Of a stretch of 64,000 bases of DNA, positions 52,566 through 63,734 are shown one piece after another. Each line of letters opens with the position of its first letter. Within the stretch, counting starts at the first letter, position 1. The notes beneath the pieces are model-generated. The model did not search any database and had not been told where the DNA came from. It worked only from the letters and a program-made list of their open reading frames with translations. The stretch comes from Heterohyrax brucei. Taxonomy: Eukaryota; Chordata; Mammalia; Hyracoidea; Procaviidae. Where the stretch lies: the NCBI GenBank assembly GCA_028571685.1, contig CM053166.1:64194111-64258110 (forward strand), written 5' to 3'. A program made the position numbers and the translations under genes.

Positions 52566-55500
52566 ATTGTTGTTAGGTGCTGTCAAATCAGTTCTGGCTC
52601 ATAGTGACCCCATGTATGACAGAATGAAACACTGTCAGTCCTGCACCATGCCCACTATCATTTTTATGCTTAGGCCCATTGTTGCAGCCACTGTGTCAAC
52701 CCATCTTGTTGACGATCTTCCTCTTTTCCACAGACCCACTACTTTACCAAGCCTGGTGTCCTTCTACCAAAACTGATTCTTCCTAACAATATGTCTAGAT
52801 TATGTAAGATGTAGTCTTTCCATCCTTGCTTCTAATGAACACTCTGATTGTACTTCTTCCAGGACAGATTTATTTATTCTTTTGGCAGTCCACGTTGTAC
52901 TCAATATTTTTCTCCAACACCACAATACAAAGACATCAATTCCTATTGTCTTCTCTGTTGGCTGTTCAACTTTCACATGCACAGAATGTGATTGGGTCAG
53001 ATGCACCCTAGTCTTTAAGGTGACATCTTTACTTTTCAACACTTCAAAGGGGTCTTTTGCAGCAGATTTGCCCAATGCAATGTGTCTTTTGATTTCTTGA
53101 CTGCTTCTTCAGTGGGTGTTGATTGTGGAACTGAGCGAAATGAAATTCTTGACAACCTCAATCTTTTCTCCACGTGTCATGATGTTGCCTGCTGGCCTGG
53201 TTGTGAGGACTTCATTTTCTTGATGTTGAGGAGTAATCCATACTGAAAGCTGTGGTCTTTGAACATCATTAGTAAGTGTTTCAAATCCTCTTAGCTTTCA
53301 GCAAGCAGAGTTGTGTCATCTGCATAATGTAAGCTGTTAGTAAGTCTTCCAATCCTGAAGACCGATTCTTTTTCATATAGTCCAGCCTCTCAGATTATTT
53401 GCTTGGCACACAAATTGAATAAATATGGTGAAAGTATACAATGCTGACATACACATTCCTGACTTTAAACCACACAGTATCCCTTAACTGTTTGAACACC
53501 TGCTTCTTGGTCTAAGTACAGGTTCATCATAAGCACAATTAAATGTTCTGGAATTCCCATTCTCCCCAATATTATCCATAATTTGTTATGATTCACACTG
53601 TTGAATGTCTTTGCTTAGTCAACAAAATAGATAAACATTTTTCTGGTACTCTCTGCTTTCAGTCAAGGTCCATCTGATGTCAGCAATGACATCCCTGGTT
53701 CCACATCCTCTTCTGAATCTGGCATGAATTTCTGACAGTTTCCCATCAATACAATGCTGCAATTGCTTTTGAATGATCTTAAGCAAAATTTTACTTGTGT
53801 GTGATATTAACAATATTTTTGATAATTTCCACAATTGGTTGAATCACCTCTCTTGGGAATAGACATAAATATCGATCTCTTCCAGTTGACTAGAGAGGTA
53901 GCTGTCTTCCAAATTTCTAGGCGTAGATAAGTTAGCACTTCCAGCACTGTATCTATTTGTTGAAATATCTCAATTAGTATTCTGTCAGTTCCTGGAGTCT
54001 TGTATTTTGCCACCCCTCAATACAGCTTCAACTTCTTCCTTTAGTGCCATCAGTTCGTAATCATATGCTATCTCTTGAAATGGTTGAATATTGACAAATT
54101 CTTTTTGGTATGACTCTGTATATTCCTTCCATCTTATTTTGATGCTTCGTGTGTTGTTTAAAATTTTTCCTGTAGAATCCTTTGCTATTGTAACATGAGG
54201 CTATAATTTTTTCTTCAGTTCTTTCAACTTGAGAAATGTAGAGTGTGTTCTTCCCTTTTGGTTTTCTATCTCCAGCTCTTTGCACATCATTATAATACTT
54301 TGTCTTCTTGAGCTGCCCTTTAAAATCTTCAGTTCTTTTACTTCATCATTTTTTCCTTTTGCTTTACCTACTTGACGTTCAAGAGCAAGTTTCAGGGTCT
54401 CTTCTGACATCCAGTTTGGTCTTTTCTTTCTTTCCTATCTTTTTAATGACCTCTTGTTTTCTTCACGTATGATGTCTATAAATATTGCACAACTCATCTG
54501 CTTTTCAGTCATTAGGGTTCAACACATCAAATCTATTCTTGAGATGGCCTCTAAACTCAAATGGGAAATACTCAAGGTTTTACTTTGACTCTCATGAATT
54601 TGTTCTAACTTTCAGTCTGAACTTACATATAAACAACTGATAGTCTGTGCTGCAATTGGCTCCTGGCCTTGTTTTGACTGATGATATTGAGCTTTTCCAT
54701 TACCTCTTTCCACAGAAGTAGTCAATTTGATTCCTGTGTATTTCATCTGGCAAGGTCCATGTGTATAGTCACTGTGTATGTTGTTTAAAAAAGGTATTTG
54801 CAGTGAAAAAGTCATTAGTCTTGTAAAATTTTATCATGCAATCTCCAGCATCATTTCTTCCACCAAGGTCATATTTTCCAATTACTGGTCCTTCTGTTTA
54901 CAACTTTTCCATTCCAATCACCAGTAATTATCAATGCATCCTGATTGCATCTTTGATCTATCTCAGACTGCAGAAGCTGGTAAAAATCTTCAATTTCTTC
55001 ATCTTTGGCCTTAGTGGTTTGTGTGTAAATTTGAATAATAGCTGTATGAACTGGCCTTTCTTGTACTTTCCTATCACTGACAACATCGTGCTTCAGGATA
55101 GATCTTGAAATGTTCTTTTTGACGATGAATGCAACACCATTCCTCTTCAAGTTGTCATTCCTGGCATAGTAGGCCATATGATTGTCAGATTCAAAATGGC
55201 TAATACCAGTCCATTTCAGCTCACTAACGCCTAGAATATCGATGTTTATGCATTCCATTTCATTTTTTACAATTTCCAATTTCCCTGAAGGTCCTGACAG
55301 CTTGACTCTATCCACATCATTAAAGTTGACTCTACTTTAAGGAAGCAGCCCTTCCCTGGCTGTTTTTTGAGTGCCTGGGGGGCTCATTTTCTGGCACTAT
55401 ATCAGACAATGTTCTGCTGTTATTCATAAGGTTTTCACTAGCTAATTCTTTTCACAAACAGACTTCTGAGTCCTTCTTCCTAGTCTTAGTCTGTAAGCTC

Positions 55501-55620
55501 AGCTGAATCGTGTCTACCATGGGTGACTTTGCTGCTGTCTGAATACCAGCGGCATGGCTTCCAGCACCGCAGCAACATGAAAACCCCCACAGTACAACAA
55601 ACTGACAGACAAGTGGAGAC
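52566..55620 (-). mobile_element. RTE-type LINE, antisense, near full length
   Basis: Uninterrupted copy of about 3.05 kb, from the 3' end (attgttgttaggtgctgtca) to the 5' end (acaacaaactgacagacaag). Minus frames: endonuclease (54869-55315), fingers AKYKTPGTDRILIEIFQQ (53807-54013), RT entry LLKIIQKQLQHCIDGKLSEI (53619-53834) and DVFVLWCWRKIL near the C-terminus (52800-53075). Several frameshifts, so no intact ORF, but no large insertions. Confidence 0.92.
54869..55315 (-). pseudogene. RTE apurinic-like endonuclease domain
   Basis: 148 codons open. Catalytic Glu32 in VSELKWTG and GDWN at 132-135 (the RTE form of the metal-binding Asp/Asn motif) are both present. The frame ends before the C-terminal SDH motif. 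In intact RTEs this domain nicks target DNA for reverse transcription. The best preserved RTE coding stretch in the window. Confidence 0.85.
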
Positions 55621-55720
55621 AGGATTTTCTACACTTGCCAATAAATCTCTCGTTTGGCCTAAGATAATTTCAGGTGGATTTCTGTCACTTCCAAACACAA
55701 GATTCTTAATACATGAGCAT
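55621..55720 (+). mobile_element. LTR 3'-end-like fragment
   Basis: gccaataaatctctcgtttg then caggtggatttctgtcactt resembles an LTR end with AATAAA. Short and uncertain. Confidence 0.35.
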
Positions 55721-56399
55721 TCTTTGCATGAACATAAACGAGGCAAATTTTCTCTTCTACCAGGTAAAACTCAGTAATCTATGTCTGTAGATCATACTAT
55801 TTTCCATTTTCCAACCTCAGATCTTACTGACTTAGCCAAAGGTAGCTAATTCCATTCTCAGAAAATGTAATTGAAACATCGTTTTCAAAGTCACTCACAA
55901 TCTTTACGAAAATATGATCACCAACCTTGTGCAAAGCCTGGCACCAGGATACAGAGATAAGGTAGCATGTGTTACCTCTGGCTTCTGGCTCTATACCCAC
56001 CCACACCCCAAACACACTGGACACTCACATACTTAGGCATATGCTCTTACCTCCTCTTTGTACCATAGTTACCACTGATCCTACCCTACCAGTCAGAAAT
56101 GAGTAATAGAGAAGAAGGAAGCCAAGGATACTGAGACACACAAAGAACATCTTCATGAACCATCAAAGTGCCCCAACCTATTGAATGGGAAATAGTGGCC
56201 CAGAAAAAGCCTGATATGGACTGTTCATTTTGCAAAACAGTCAACCAGTCAGAAAATGATTCAAAATATTTAAGAGACCTATTTATAAAAAGTTCAAAAG
56301 TCAGAATAAATACATATGATGTTATAATAAACCTGTTTTGTAACTTCCCAGCCAATAATACTATACTTTCACATCCCAGTGCTGTTAATGAATCCTGTC
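55721..56399. other. Unassigned sequence
   Basis: No recognised repeat; open frames up to 89 codons overlap on both strands and lack domains. Confidence 0.35.
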
Positions 56400-56745
56400 A
56401 CTCTTTCATCCAATCATTCATTTAACAAACATGAATTGAATCCCCATGTCTGAGTAAGGCATTGCCAGACATTGGGCCCTGAAGTTACTCCTAGCCTGGA
56501 AGGAGAGACAGACACACAAATAGATATACAATAGAGTAGGAAAGAAAATTTAGGCTCAGGATAGTTTGAAAGCACTAAGGAGAAGCATTTTATCCGGTTT
56601 TGAAAGGTTTAGAAAAACATTTTAGAGGAGATGATGCCTACAGATTAATCTTGAAGGATGACAAAGACTTAACCCAACAAACAGGGAAAAGACACTCTAA
56701 GCAGAGAGGCAGCCTGAGCAAAGGCTGTGGAGATTACCAGCAATT
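56400..56745 (-). mobile_element. L2 LINE fragment, antisense
   Basis: caatcattcatttaacaaac, cattgccagacattgggccc, tggaaggagagacagacaca, then gatgatgcctacagattaat, aagacactctaagcagagag, gcctgagcaaaggctgtgg, a typical antisense L2 3' region in the expected order. Confidence 0.6.
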
Positions 56746-56879
56746 TAGTGCCTCTGGCAGACCCAACAGTGGTGGATTTGATGGGTTTCAGTCTATACAG
56801 GGAGGGAAAGATGGCAGAAGGAGAAAGAAGTAGGAGGGTCAGGGACAGAGCTGTGTGGAATATGAGCTACAGATTCCAG

Positions 56880-57310
56880 GTCCCCCTTCAAGGACAGACT
56901 TGGTGCTCCAGCTGTAGCAGCAGTATAGATACACACCTTTGCCTGTCAGCCCCTTCAGGATCAGCCTTAGTTGAAGAGAGCAACCTGGCCCTAGATAAGA
57001 CTGTTTAGGGGACAGTCGACATATAATGACTGACAGAGGCAAGGTTATAAAGGCCTGGCCATCTTGGCCCAACTTGGTAGAACTTCAAAGGACCATGTCA
57101 TTCCAGAAATCCCTGTGGGTGTTGGCCAAAGGTGTCACTGGACCCACATCATACCACAAGTTCCCTCTTTGCTCAGTCCTGCTTGCTTCTTCTCCCTTCC
57201 ACCGGTGCTGATCTTAAGGGCTCTCCTTACTAAACCTTCTGCATGCTAAACTCAGTCTCAGAGTCTACTTCCCAGAGAATCCAACCTCTACATTGGCCTT
57301 CAACTCCTGT
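56880..57310 (+). mobile_element. Old LTR-like repeat
   Basis: tgactgacagaggcaaggtt, ataaaggcctggccatcttg, tgctcagtcctgcttgcttc, ggtgctgatcttaagggctc, tgctaaactcagtctcagag, tctacttcccagagaatcca. I recall this ending from an old mammalian LTR family but cannot name it. Confidence 0.45.
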
Positions 57311-57597
57311 TAAGAAATTTGGATCTAAAGCTATACTGGAGTTTTAAATAAAGTTCACTTCCAACACAACAAACCAGCTGCCTGTATTGTCACCTTGCGT
57401 TTTGCCTTCAGGGAAATAATGCTGTCAGACACAGGAGGTATCCCTTTCACTTACCCTAGCAACAACATCTAAGATAGGTTACACTGGAGAGAAGTCCCCA
57501 CTACCACCACCCACCAGTTTTCCCTGACGGTGCTTAGATCAGTCTGGGGAGATGGAAGTATCCTGACTACAGAACTTCACCCATGGCCCAGTTAACC

Positions 57598-57668
57598 TAC
57601 ACATACATTCATTCACTTACTCTTTTAGGAAATATTTTTTTGAACATATGTTAAGCCCTGTTCTAGCT
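57598..57668 (-). mobile_element. L2/MIR-like fragment, antisense
   Basis: tacattcattcacttactct then tatgttaagccctgttctag. Short. 57311-57597 before it is unassigned. Confidence 0.4.
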
Positions 57669-57900
57669 TGATCACTTCTTTTCCCAGTGCCAAATCTGGT
57701 CATACAAATTCAGATTAAAGGAAACTTAGTCATAGATATACCAATGTGTCTGCTTTGCACTGGAATTCCTTACATGTTACCTGATTCCGAACTCGCTCAA
57801 CATACACATTTGTTTACAGTTTGTCTTCACATGTGATACTTGCAGAGAGAGACAAGGCCAGCAGGAGAACTGTCAGAATGCTCTGTAGGTACGGTTCCTA

Positions 57901-57943
57901 CAGACATTCTGGACTCCCTTATAGACATTCTGGACTCCCTTAT
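57901..57943. repeat. 21-bp tandem duplication
   Basis: agacattctggactccctta followed by t, repeated twice without change, giving a small local duplication. Confidence 0.9.
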
Positions 57944-58034
57944 CTGTGTGATATATTTATGAATTATGGGATACACTATAAAAGTTCATGGTTTCAAATA
58001 CAAAATAGAAGATTTTGCTCAGAGTGGTATTAAG

Positions 58035-58285
58035 CTCAATAACTTTTATTAAGGTCTTTGTACTAAGCACTGTGTGAATACACAGATAAGCAAGGCATAT
58101 GCTCAGACCTTACAAAGCCCATAGGCAGATAAGATAATCCCACAAATGACTGATACAATCAGTAAAGATACAGTAAAGGTAAGAAGGAAGGAGAGTGGGG
58201 GAGATATCAAATCTGCATACCTTTCGTGTGCCAGGCACTTCTATTATATCTCATTTATTGCTCAAAACAATCTTACAGTTGTTTT
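58035..58285. mobile_element. L2-like (antisense) then MIR-like (sense) fragments
   Basis: 58035-58190 (aacttttattaaggtctttg, ataagcaaggcatatgctca, ataggcagataagataatcc) fits antisense L2. 58205-58285 (gtgtgccaggcacttctatt, tcatttattgctcaaaacaa) fits the MIR core. Confidence 0.5.
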
Positions 58286-59492
58286 TTCTTTCAGTGTTTC
58301 AAGTGCAAGTTTATAATTCCAGTCAGCTTCTCATACAAAATCTTACACACACTTTGCCATGTGACAAGACACTCTTCCCCTGTACACTGTATTTCCCACG
58401 TCCATTTAACTAACTCCTATCCCTCTCTGTCTTCTCATTTCACCTCCAGAAAGGAGCTGCCAGGTTATTCTCCTGTAGCTACCCAAGCGAAGAAGTGCAC
58501 TTCTCACCAGTATCACGTTATGTCTTACGTACCAGTTCAACCTTTGTCTGAGGAGTTGGCTTCTAGAATGGTTTCAGTTCTGGGCTAACAGTCTGGAGGC
58601 CATGTGTTTTGGGATCGTCCAGTCTGGCAGACCATCAAGTCTGGTTCTTTTACTACAGTTCAAGTTTTGCACCTGACATTTCTCCCACTCTAACAAGGAC
58701 TACCCTGTAAGGGCAGTCCTTGGTGGTACACAGGCACCATATTGTTCTTCTGGTCTCATATTGAAGTAGTTTCAGGTTTATGTGGTCCTTTCCATCTCTC
58801 GGACCCACAATTTCATTGTGTCCAGTGTTCTTCTTTCTCCTTTGCTCCAGGTGGGTTGAGATCAATTGATGAATCCTGGACGGTGCTCGCTAGCTTTTAA
58901 GATCCCGAACACCAGCATATAGATGGTCTTTTCTGGTGCATTTATTCCATTTATTTACATTCAGTGTAATTATTGATGGACATGAATTTAATGCTGTGAT
59001 TTTAACATCTTTTTGTGCATTGTTGACAGTTTTTGTTCCACTTGATTTTCTGTGCTGAGTTGTTTTTCTTTATGTGTTTTTGTCTTGTTCATTTTTTGTT
59101 GGTTTTGCATTGGCTGGGACTTCATGTTTTTCTTATTCTTTATGTATAGCTTTGTTAATTACCTTTGTGGCTACCTTAATATTTACCCCTATTTTTCTAA
59201 ATTTAAACTAGTCTCTAATTTTTTTGAATTGCCTTCACTTCCTCGCCATATGAAAGATCTATGATTATGGGTTTTTTTTAGCCAATCTTTTTTAAATACA
59301 TATAATTTTGTCACCTTTTATAGATTGACATTTTTGTTTCCCTATTTTCAATGTTTTAGCTATAATTTATTTTTTCAGTTTCCCTTCCAGGGTTGATATC
59401 TGTTTGATCTGTCCTGCATTCTAGTCTTGGGTTATTACTGGATGCTACTGATTTTCTAGCTGAAGGATGCTTTTTAGTATTTCTGGTCATTT

Positions 59493-59675
59493 TCATTCAG
59501 TTTTTGCAAATTCCCTAAATTCCTGTTTATCTTGAAATGTCTTAATTTCACTACCATATTTGAGAGACAGTTTTGTTGGGTGCATGATTATTGGCTGCCA
59601 ATTTTTTTCCTTCAAGGCTTTGTTTATGTCATTCCATTTCTTTCTTGCCTTCATGGTTTCCACAGCGTGATCCAA
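59493..59675 (-). pseudogene. HAL1/L1 ORF1 C-terminal domain
   Basis: ETMKARKKWNDINKALKEKN and LSLKYGSEIKTFQDKQEF match the conserved ORF1 C-terminal region (compare 15370-15561). It is out of frame with the N-terminal part. Confidence 0.85.
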
Positions 59676-60066
59676 GCTTAGTTTTATTGATTTTTCTCTC
59701 TTAGATTGTTTTTCACTTATCCCTAGGTACTTTTTAAATTCACTGTTTATCTTTAGTTTTGGTAAGTTTGCTTATATGTCTTAGCATCTTTCTTTTGGGA
59801 TCTACTTTATGTGAAGTTTGATGGGTCTTGGATAGTTATCTTCTCGTCTTTCATAATATCAGGTAAGTTTTCTGTCAACAAATCTTCAACAATTCTCTCT
59901 GTATTTTCTGTTATCCTCCTTTGTCTGGTATCTCAATGACTCATAAATTATTCCACTTGATAGAGTCTCATGTAACTCTTAGTGTTTCTTCATTTTTTAT
60001 TCCTTTATCTGATTTTTCCTCAAATATGTTTGTGTCAATTGCTTTATCTTCAGTCTCACAAATTCT

Positions 60067-60393
60067 TCATTCCATTGTCTCTAGTCTGCTCCTTTGACTT
60101 TCTACTGAGTGGTCTAATTCTTTAATTTTATTATTAGTTTCTTGAATCTCTGTATGCTGTTTTTCCGTGCTTTCTTGCAGCTTGTTCAATTTGTCATTAT
60201 GCTCTGCTGCTTTTTGCCTAGTCTCCTTCCTGACCTCTTGAAGAGTTCTAAATATTAATCTTTTGTATTCTATCTCCAATAATTCCAGGAAGTTCTCTTT
60301 ATCTGGAAAATGTCTTTGTTCTTTGGGGAGCTTTCTGAAGCTCTCATGGTCTGCCTTTTTAAGTGATTTGATGTTGACTGTTGTCTCTGACAC
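60067..60393 (-). pseudogene. HAL1/L1 ORF1 N-terminal and coiled-coil part
   Basis: 108 codons. NFLELLEIEYKRLIFRTLQE resembles the ORF1 region before the coiled coil, then heptads (LNKLQESTEKQHTEIQETNN, KIKELDHSVESQ). Same architecture as ORF1 at 19560, with low identity. A frameshift lies before the C-terminal part. Confidence 0.8.
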
Positions 60394-61485
60394 TTCAGTA
60401 AGTTGTTATATTTATTTATCCTTCCTTACTGTGTTCTAACTTCTTCTTATCATTTTTTTTTTCATTTTAAAATGCCCAAATAGACTTGTCATATGAGCTA
60501 CTTTGACTATTGGTGCCTTAAAGGTTCTAACATCCTGTCACCAGGTGGTTACAGCTGTTACTAGGCATGTGAGCTCAGGCGTCTGTTTAAGTTTCTTGTA
60601 TGTATTCAGCTCAGGTGCCCAGGTGGTCATTCACAAAGTTTGTGTTGCAGGCTCTCCCTTACAGTTCTATATTGGCAGTGGTGATTGGTGTAGGCACAGG
60701 TAACTGGCTCCATGCGCTGAGAAAGGTAGATGCCCGACACCTGTCCATGAGTGTCTAGGAGAAAGGCTTTTCCTTTTTCTTTAATGCAAGTAGGTAGATA
60801 TCTTTTGCTACAGGACAATGGATTCACTGGATGCTTTATGCAGTGCTGAAAGGACCTGTTTCTGCCCTGAGTTCCTGGCTTAGGGGAGCCAAGCAGATCT
60901 TCTTTTCGCTCTTGTTTGCTAAATTGTTCCCTCTCCAAGAGAGGAAGAATGGCTCGGAGTGTGCACCTAAAAGGTCCTATTTCTAGCCCAGGAATTGTAT
61001 CAGTCTATGGAGCCCAATGTGTGCAGAGAAGGGAAGGGGAACTTCTGGAAAAAGGGAGAGAAGTTTAACCTGAAGGAAAGTTTTAGGTCCCCACAAGGCA
61101 AGTTGGACACAAACCACTTATCCTTTGATGATTGAATGCTCCTTTTCACTGATTCTGGAGTTGTGAGTGGGCTCTCTTCTGTGCAGTCTCTCTCGCTGAA
61201 GAAGGTGCTCACCAAACACCACTGTTCCGCTCACCACACTGGTTGCTGCCAACCCTCCCACAGGGTATGAATTCCTGCTGGGTAAGGTCTGGCCACTCCT
61301 GGGTAATTCTGGATCTAGTCAATCCTTATTGCTCAGTGTGATTTCTCAACTTTCCTTTTGATGTTTAGGGCTCTTATCATATAGAATCAATTTATTTATT
61401 GTTGTTGTTTTTTATCTCTGTTGTTAGAGGGATCACAGAAAGCATCTGACTACTCTGTCACCTTAGTCCCACTCCCTAGTTGTTG

Positions 61486-61675
61486 TTATTGCTAGTTGCC
61501 ATCACACTGACTCCATTTGTGGAGTAGAACTGTACTTCATATGTTTTTAAGACTGTGACTCTTTTCAAAACAGATCACCAGACCTAAATTCTGAGACATA
61601 CCTGAGCAGGTATGCATCACCAACCTTTTAGTTAATAGTCTAGTGTTTAACCATCTGTGTCACCCAGGGACTCCA
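61486..61675 (-). mobile_element. SINE variant, antisense
   Basis: tgttattgctagttgccatc, ggagtagaactgtacttcat, cagatcaccagacctaaatt, accaaccttttagttaatag, gtcacccagggactccatg. Third copy of the subtype at 50589 and 51837. It abuts the HAL1 5' end. Confidence 0.8.
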
Positions 61676-61949
61676 TGAAGTAGACAGTTTTCCCATTGTA
61701 TTGATGAGAAAAACTGAGGAGTCCATGGTAACACAGCTAGTAATTTGAGGATTTGAAAATCATTTTCAATCTGCTTAACTCTAAAGGTCAAACTCTTTCC
61801 TTTCGAACCCACAGCTTCCATACTGCTGTAACAGAAATACAGAAAGGGAGCAGCTGACGAGGGCTTCAAAAGGGACAGCAAAGGCTTTTGGATTGAAAAA
61901 CCTGGGAAAAGTTTTTATGGTAAGTGATATTTGGGGGAGGCCATGTACT
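61676..61949. other. Unassigned sequence
   Basis: Nothing recognised; minus-strand frames here lack domains. Confidence 0.3.
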
Positions 61950-62235
61950 GTCTTGGAAGAAGTACAGCCATAATGCTCTTTAGAAATGAGGATGGTGAGA
62001 CTTAATCTCACATATTTTGGACATGTTATCAGGAAAGACTAGTCCCTGGAGAAGGACAGCAGGTCAATGAAAAAGAGGAAGATTCTCAATGAGATGGACT
62101 GACACCATAGTTGCAACCATAGGCTCAAACTTAGCAATGATTGTGAGAAGATTCAGGACTGAGCAGTGTTTTGCTCTGTTGTACATAGTGTTGCTATGAG
62201 TTGGAACAAACAAGATGGCACCTAACAACATAAAG
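61950..62235 (+). mobile_element. RTE 3' end fragment, sense
   Basis: cacatattttggacatgtta, tcaggaaagactagtccctg, gagaaggacagcaggtcaat, gaagattctcaatgagatgg, tgctatgagttggaacaaac, ggcacctaacaac. Extremely 5'-truncated copy. Confidence 0.85.
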
Positions 62236-62282
62236 TATGGGTAGAGTTCAAACTAGTAGAGGATTATAGGGAAGGGAAGGCA

Positions 62283-62427
62283 GAGTCCTGGTAATGGTGG
62301 TGGTTAAGAACTCAGCTGTTAATTAAAAGGTTGTCATTTGGAAACTACCAGGGTTTCCTATGGGACAGTTCTACTCTTTCCTGTTGGGTCACTATGAGTT
62401 GGAATCAACTTGAAAGTAAAGGGTTAT
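62283..62427 (+). mobile_element. AfroSINE-type SINE
   Basis: gagtcctggtaatggtggtg, gttaagaactcagctgttaa, ttaaaaggttgtcatttgga, gacagttctactctttcctg, ttgggtcactatgagttgga, cttgaaagtaaagggtta. Moderately diverged. Confidence 0.85.
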
Positions 62428-62768
62428 AGGAAGAGTAGAGGAAACAGCATGATGAAGGGCTCCAAGTTACAGAAAAGGTCCAAGGATCTACAAGATGTCT
62501 TGTGTCAGGTTTACCAGGGAGCAGGCTCTGAGATGGAGTTTAGCCTTCAAGAACTTTATTAGGTAGTGTCCTTGGGATCAATCTGTGGGGGGTGTGAAGG
62601 AGTAAGATTGGACAGAGAAAAGTGTTGGGCTGCATCACAGTCACAAAACAAAAAAAAAGAAGAAGAAGAAAGAAAGGAATAAAAAGATCTTGTCCAGTTC
62701 CATGAGTTTCTCTGAAGCTCGGATAACTATTCAGAGTTGTCTTATCTTAGGACAAGGGTAACAGGGTG
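62428..62768. other. Unassigned, with GAA-rich run
   Basis: A poly-A/(GAA)n run at 62648-62680 inside otherwise unrecognised sequence. Confidence 0.4.
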
Positions 62769-63070
62769 TTATTGTTGTTAGCTGTTGTCAAGCCAGCCGC
62801 TGACTCATGAGAACCCCATGCACGGCAAGATCAGATCATTGTGATCCATAGAGTTTTCACTGGCTGATTTTTGGAAGTAGATCACCAGGCCTTTCTTCTT
62901 ACTCTGTCTCAGTGTGGGAGCTCCACTGAAACCTATTCAACATCATAGCAACACACAGCCTCTGCTAACAGATGGATGATAGTTGCACATTAGATATGCT
63001 GATTGGGAATTGAACCCAGGTCTCCCACGTAGAAGGCAAGAATTCTATCACTGAACCATCACTTCCTGCA
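62769..63070 (-). mobile_element. tRNA-Gly-like SINE, full length, antisense
   Basis: Plus strand: gttattgttgttagctgttg (RTE-like tail), gctgactcatgagaacccca, atcattgtgatccatagagt, gttttcactggctgattttt, then the head in reverse: gggaattgaacccaggtctc (box B) and tctatcactgaaccatcact (box A). Both boxes are recognisable. Second full copy in the window. Confidence 0.9.
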
Positions 63071-63734
63071 ACAGGTATTTATAGACCCTTTACTGACTTG
63101 TTGGGTGTAAGCTTCCTCTAGGAAGAGTGTGGCTGAGGAAGTTCCCTTTGGTTGAATGTAATTCCTAGGGGAGAACTCATCTCAGACGTATCAGCCACCA
63201 ACATTCCCAGAAACTGGAAGAATATATAACTCAGTCCATAAGGGGCAATTCTTTGTGGACACCACAGTACAGTATAGGATGTGTGCCCCTGGCAGTAGAG
63301 GCTGACTGGGCAAGACAAGAGAATACATGAGTAAAGGAAGACTGAGGTTGGAAAGTTGGGAGGAAGTAGGTATTAAAGAGCAGACTTTGATTTTTGAAAG
63401 GAAGGCATGATTTATGCATGAAACAAGGCTAGAAGCTGTATCTAACACAGAAACTACAGGAAGAACTAATTGGCACTGTTTCCACAGTCCAGATGGGAAG
63501 CAGAAGGGTGGGGACTGAACAGGTGGCAGTGGTGATGGGAAGGAAGGGATGAAGGAGACAGTACCTTTGAGGTCATACAAACATTGTATGTTAAGCATTT
63601 CCTACAAAAGACCTATGAGACTGAACAAGAGACAAAACCTTACTATGGTTCTGCCATTCCACAGAACACAACTAAGCTTTTTGATGCAAATTACTTGTGG
63701 GCAGGGAGCTTCTAGAACAACGCCTGGCCAATAG
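63071..63734. other. Unassigned sequence
   Basis: No repeat named. A 135-codon minus-strand frame (63191-63598) has Ser/Pro/Leu-rich composition and no domain. Confidence 0.3.

Larger units (their letters stand above)
58470..61478 (-). mobile_element. HAL1-like LINE (ORF1 only), antisense, near full length
   Basis: Read on the minus strand: 5' end at about 61478 (gggagtgggactaaggtgac, agagtagtc, like an L1 5' start), a 5'UTR of about 1 kb, one ORF1 (60393 to about 59490), a long 3' region and an L1-type 3'UTR (58920-58480: ttgagatcaattgatgaatc, gctagcttttaagatcccga). No ORF2, endonuclease or RT. HAL1 elements are L1 derivatives that encode only ORF1p and depend on L1 ORF2p. Confidence 0.7.

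Noticed and set aside
62990..63055. Possible tRNA-like gene on the minus strand
   Set aside because: Head of the antisense SINE; same reasoning.
63191..63598. 135-codon minus-strand open frame
   Set aside because: Ser/Pro/Leu-rich with no domain; overlaps other chance frames. Not supported as a gene.
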